The notes below the pieces were generated by a model, which saw only the letters and a list, made by a program, of their open reading frames with translations, did not search any database and had not been told where the DNA came from. This document shows, piece by piece, positions 63,705 through 64,000 of a DNA stretch of 64,000 nt. The stretch covers positions 1 through 64,000 of the forward strand of contig NZ_JAVHXC010000009.1 of assembly GCF_032248695.1 (NCBI RefSeq). Reading direction: 5' to 3'. The translations under genes were made by a program, and so were the position numbers. The stretch is from Dietzia sp032248695. Lineage in GTDB: Bacteria > Actinomycetota > Actinomycetes > Mycobacteriales > Mycobacteriaceae. The stretch's first letter is position 1, and each line of letters opens with the position of its first letter.

Positions 63705-64000
63705 CTAGAAGGGTTGTCCGGGCACCGGGGCGAGCGTCGCGGCGCCGTCACCGGGTGCCAGCGGGGCGGGCGGGGCGGCCGGTGGCGCCGGCTCGGGGGC
63801 GGGGGCGGGCGGGGCCGTCTCGACCATGGGCGACGGCGGCGCCACCGGGGTGGGCGGGCCGGCGATCGGCGGGTACGGGACGGGGGCGACGCCGCGGGGG
63901 CTGCGGTCCTGTGGGGCCTGCGCGGGCGGCGCGTCGAACGCGTCCCGGTCGGACGACCTCGACGGCTCGGACGCTACCGGAGCGGGCTGGAGGGGCTTGA
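63705..64000 (-). CDS. ftsL: C-terminal part of probable FtsL (Pro/Ala-rich), cut by the window edge
   Basis: A frame from the right edge to the TAG at 63705-63707 gives about 98 residues, almost all Pro, Ala, Val and Gly, ending A-P-V-P-G-Q-P-F. The position just upstream of ftsI is that of ftsL, and the mycobacterial equivalent (Rv2164c) is also a proline-rich membrane protein. The membrane helix and coiled coil that would prove it lie outside the window. Confidence 0.65.
   Translation of the reverse strand, partial: KPLQPAPVASEPSRSSDRDAFDAPPAQAPQDRSPRGVAPVPYPPIAGPPTPVAPPSPMVETAPPAPAPEPAPPAAPPAPLAPGDGAATLAPVPGQPF

Overview
This is about 64 kb of a very GC-rich actinobacterial chromosome. 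The gene set points to the mycolic-acid bacteria (Mycobacteriales/Corynebacteriales). It has a dcw cluster with SepF and Wag31/DivIVA, a MurE carrying the DNPR motif of meso-diaminopimelate ligases, an MTB12-type lipoprotein, an EspC-like small protein and the trehalose genes glgX-treY-treZ. The order ileS-dinB(dinX)-ansA-lspA-rluD-dnaE1-ilvA-trehalose genes follows Mycobacterium tuberculosis Rv1536 to Rv1564 as I recall it. I would guess Dietzia or a close relative, but the genus cannot be fixed by reading alone. No rRNA, tRNA, CRISPR array or intact insertion sequence was seen.

Left arm (1-9.8 kb, mostly + strand). It starts with the tail of a CAA-rich gene, a phosphodiesterase-like enzyme and a gene remnant. 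Then comes a tight four-gene operon (2007-4675): an EspC-like small helical protein, a 300-residue helical protein ending in a long glycine zipper, a four-pass membrane protein and an LpqN/Mog1-like protein. This is the best candidate for an undescribed system, a possible type VII-secreted membrane-active toxin with immunity. It is followed by a zinc alcohol dehydrogenase, a histidine phosphatase and nnrD in one overlapping operon, then a truncated solute-binding lipoprotein overlapping a cation-diffusion transporter.

NAD and trehalose region (9.8-26.4 kb). nadA-nadC (without nadB) diverge from an NrtR-type Nudix regulator. A perfect 8-bp inverted repeat encloses a consensus TATAAT placed so that nrtR is probably transcribed leaderless. 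An acyltransferase-SGNH protein and the glgX-treY pair follow. treZ lies 3.8 kb further on, separated by an S4 RNA-binding protein, an AbiEi/PD-(D/E)XK protein flanked by related palindromic repeats, a nitroreductase, a small membrane protein and a YigZ protein.

Middle (26.4-45 kb). A secreted Gly/Ser-rich protein is followed by a 16-bp-stem terminator and ilvA. A 1-kb intergenic region holds four 152-bp tandem repeats, then a 94-bp exact duplication split by a single N, probably an unmerged contig overlap. dnaE1, rarD, a membrane-anchored unknown protein, rluD, lspA, two lipoproteins, ansA, dinB and ileS follow. ileS has a clear T-box leader.

Right arm (45-64 kb, all - strand) is the division and cell-wall cluster. 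In transcription order it runs ftsL (cut by the window edge), pbpB/ftsI, murE, murF, mraY, murD, ftsW, murG, murC, ftsQ, ftsZ, pgeF, yggS, sepF, yggT, wag31/divIVA and a small membrane protein. Many start/stop codons overlap by 4 bp. Together these genes make the UDP-MurNAc-pentapeptide, lipid I and lipid II, flip or polymerise the chain and build the septum.
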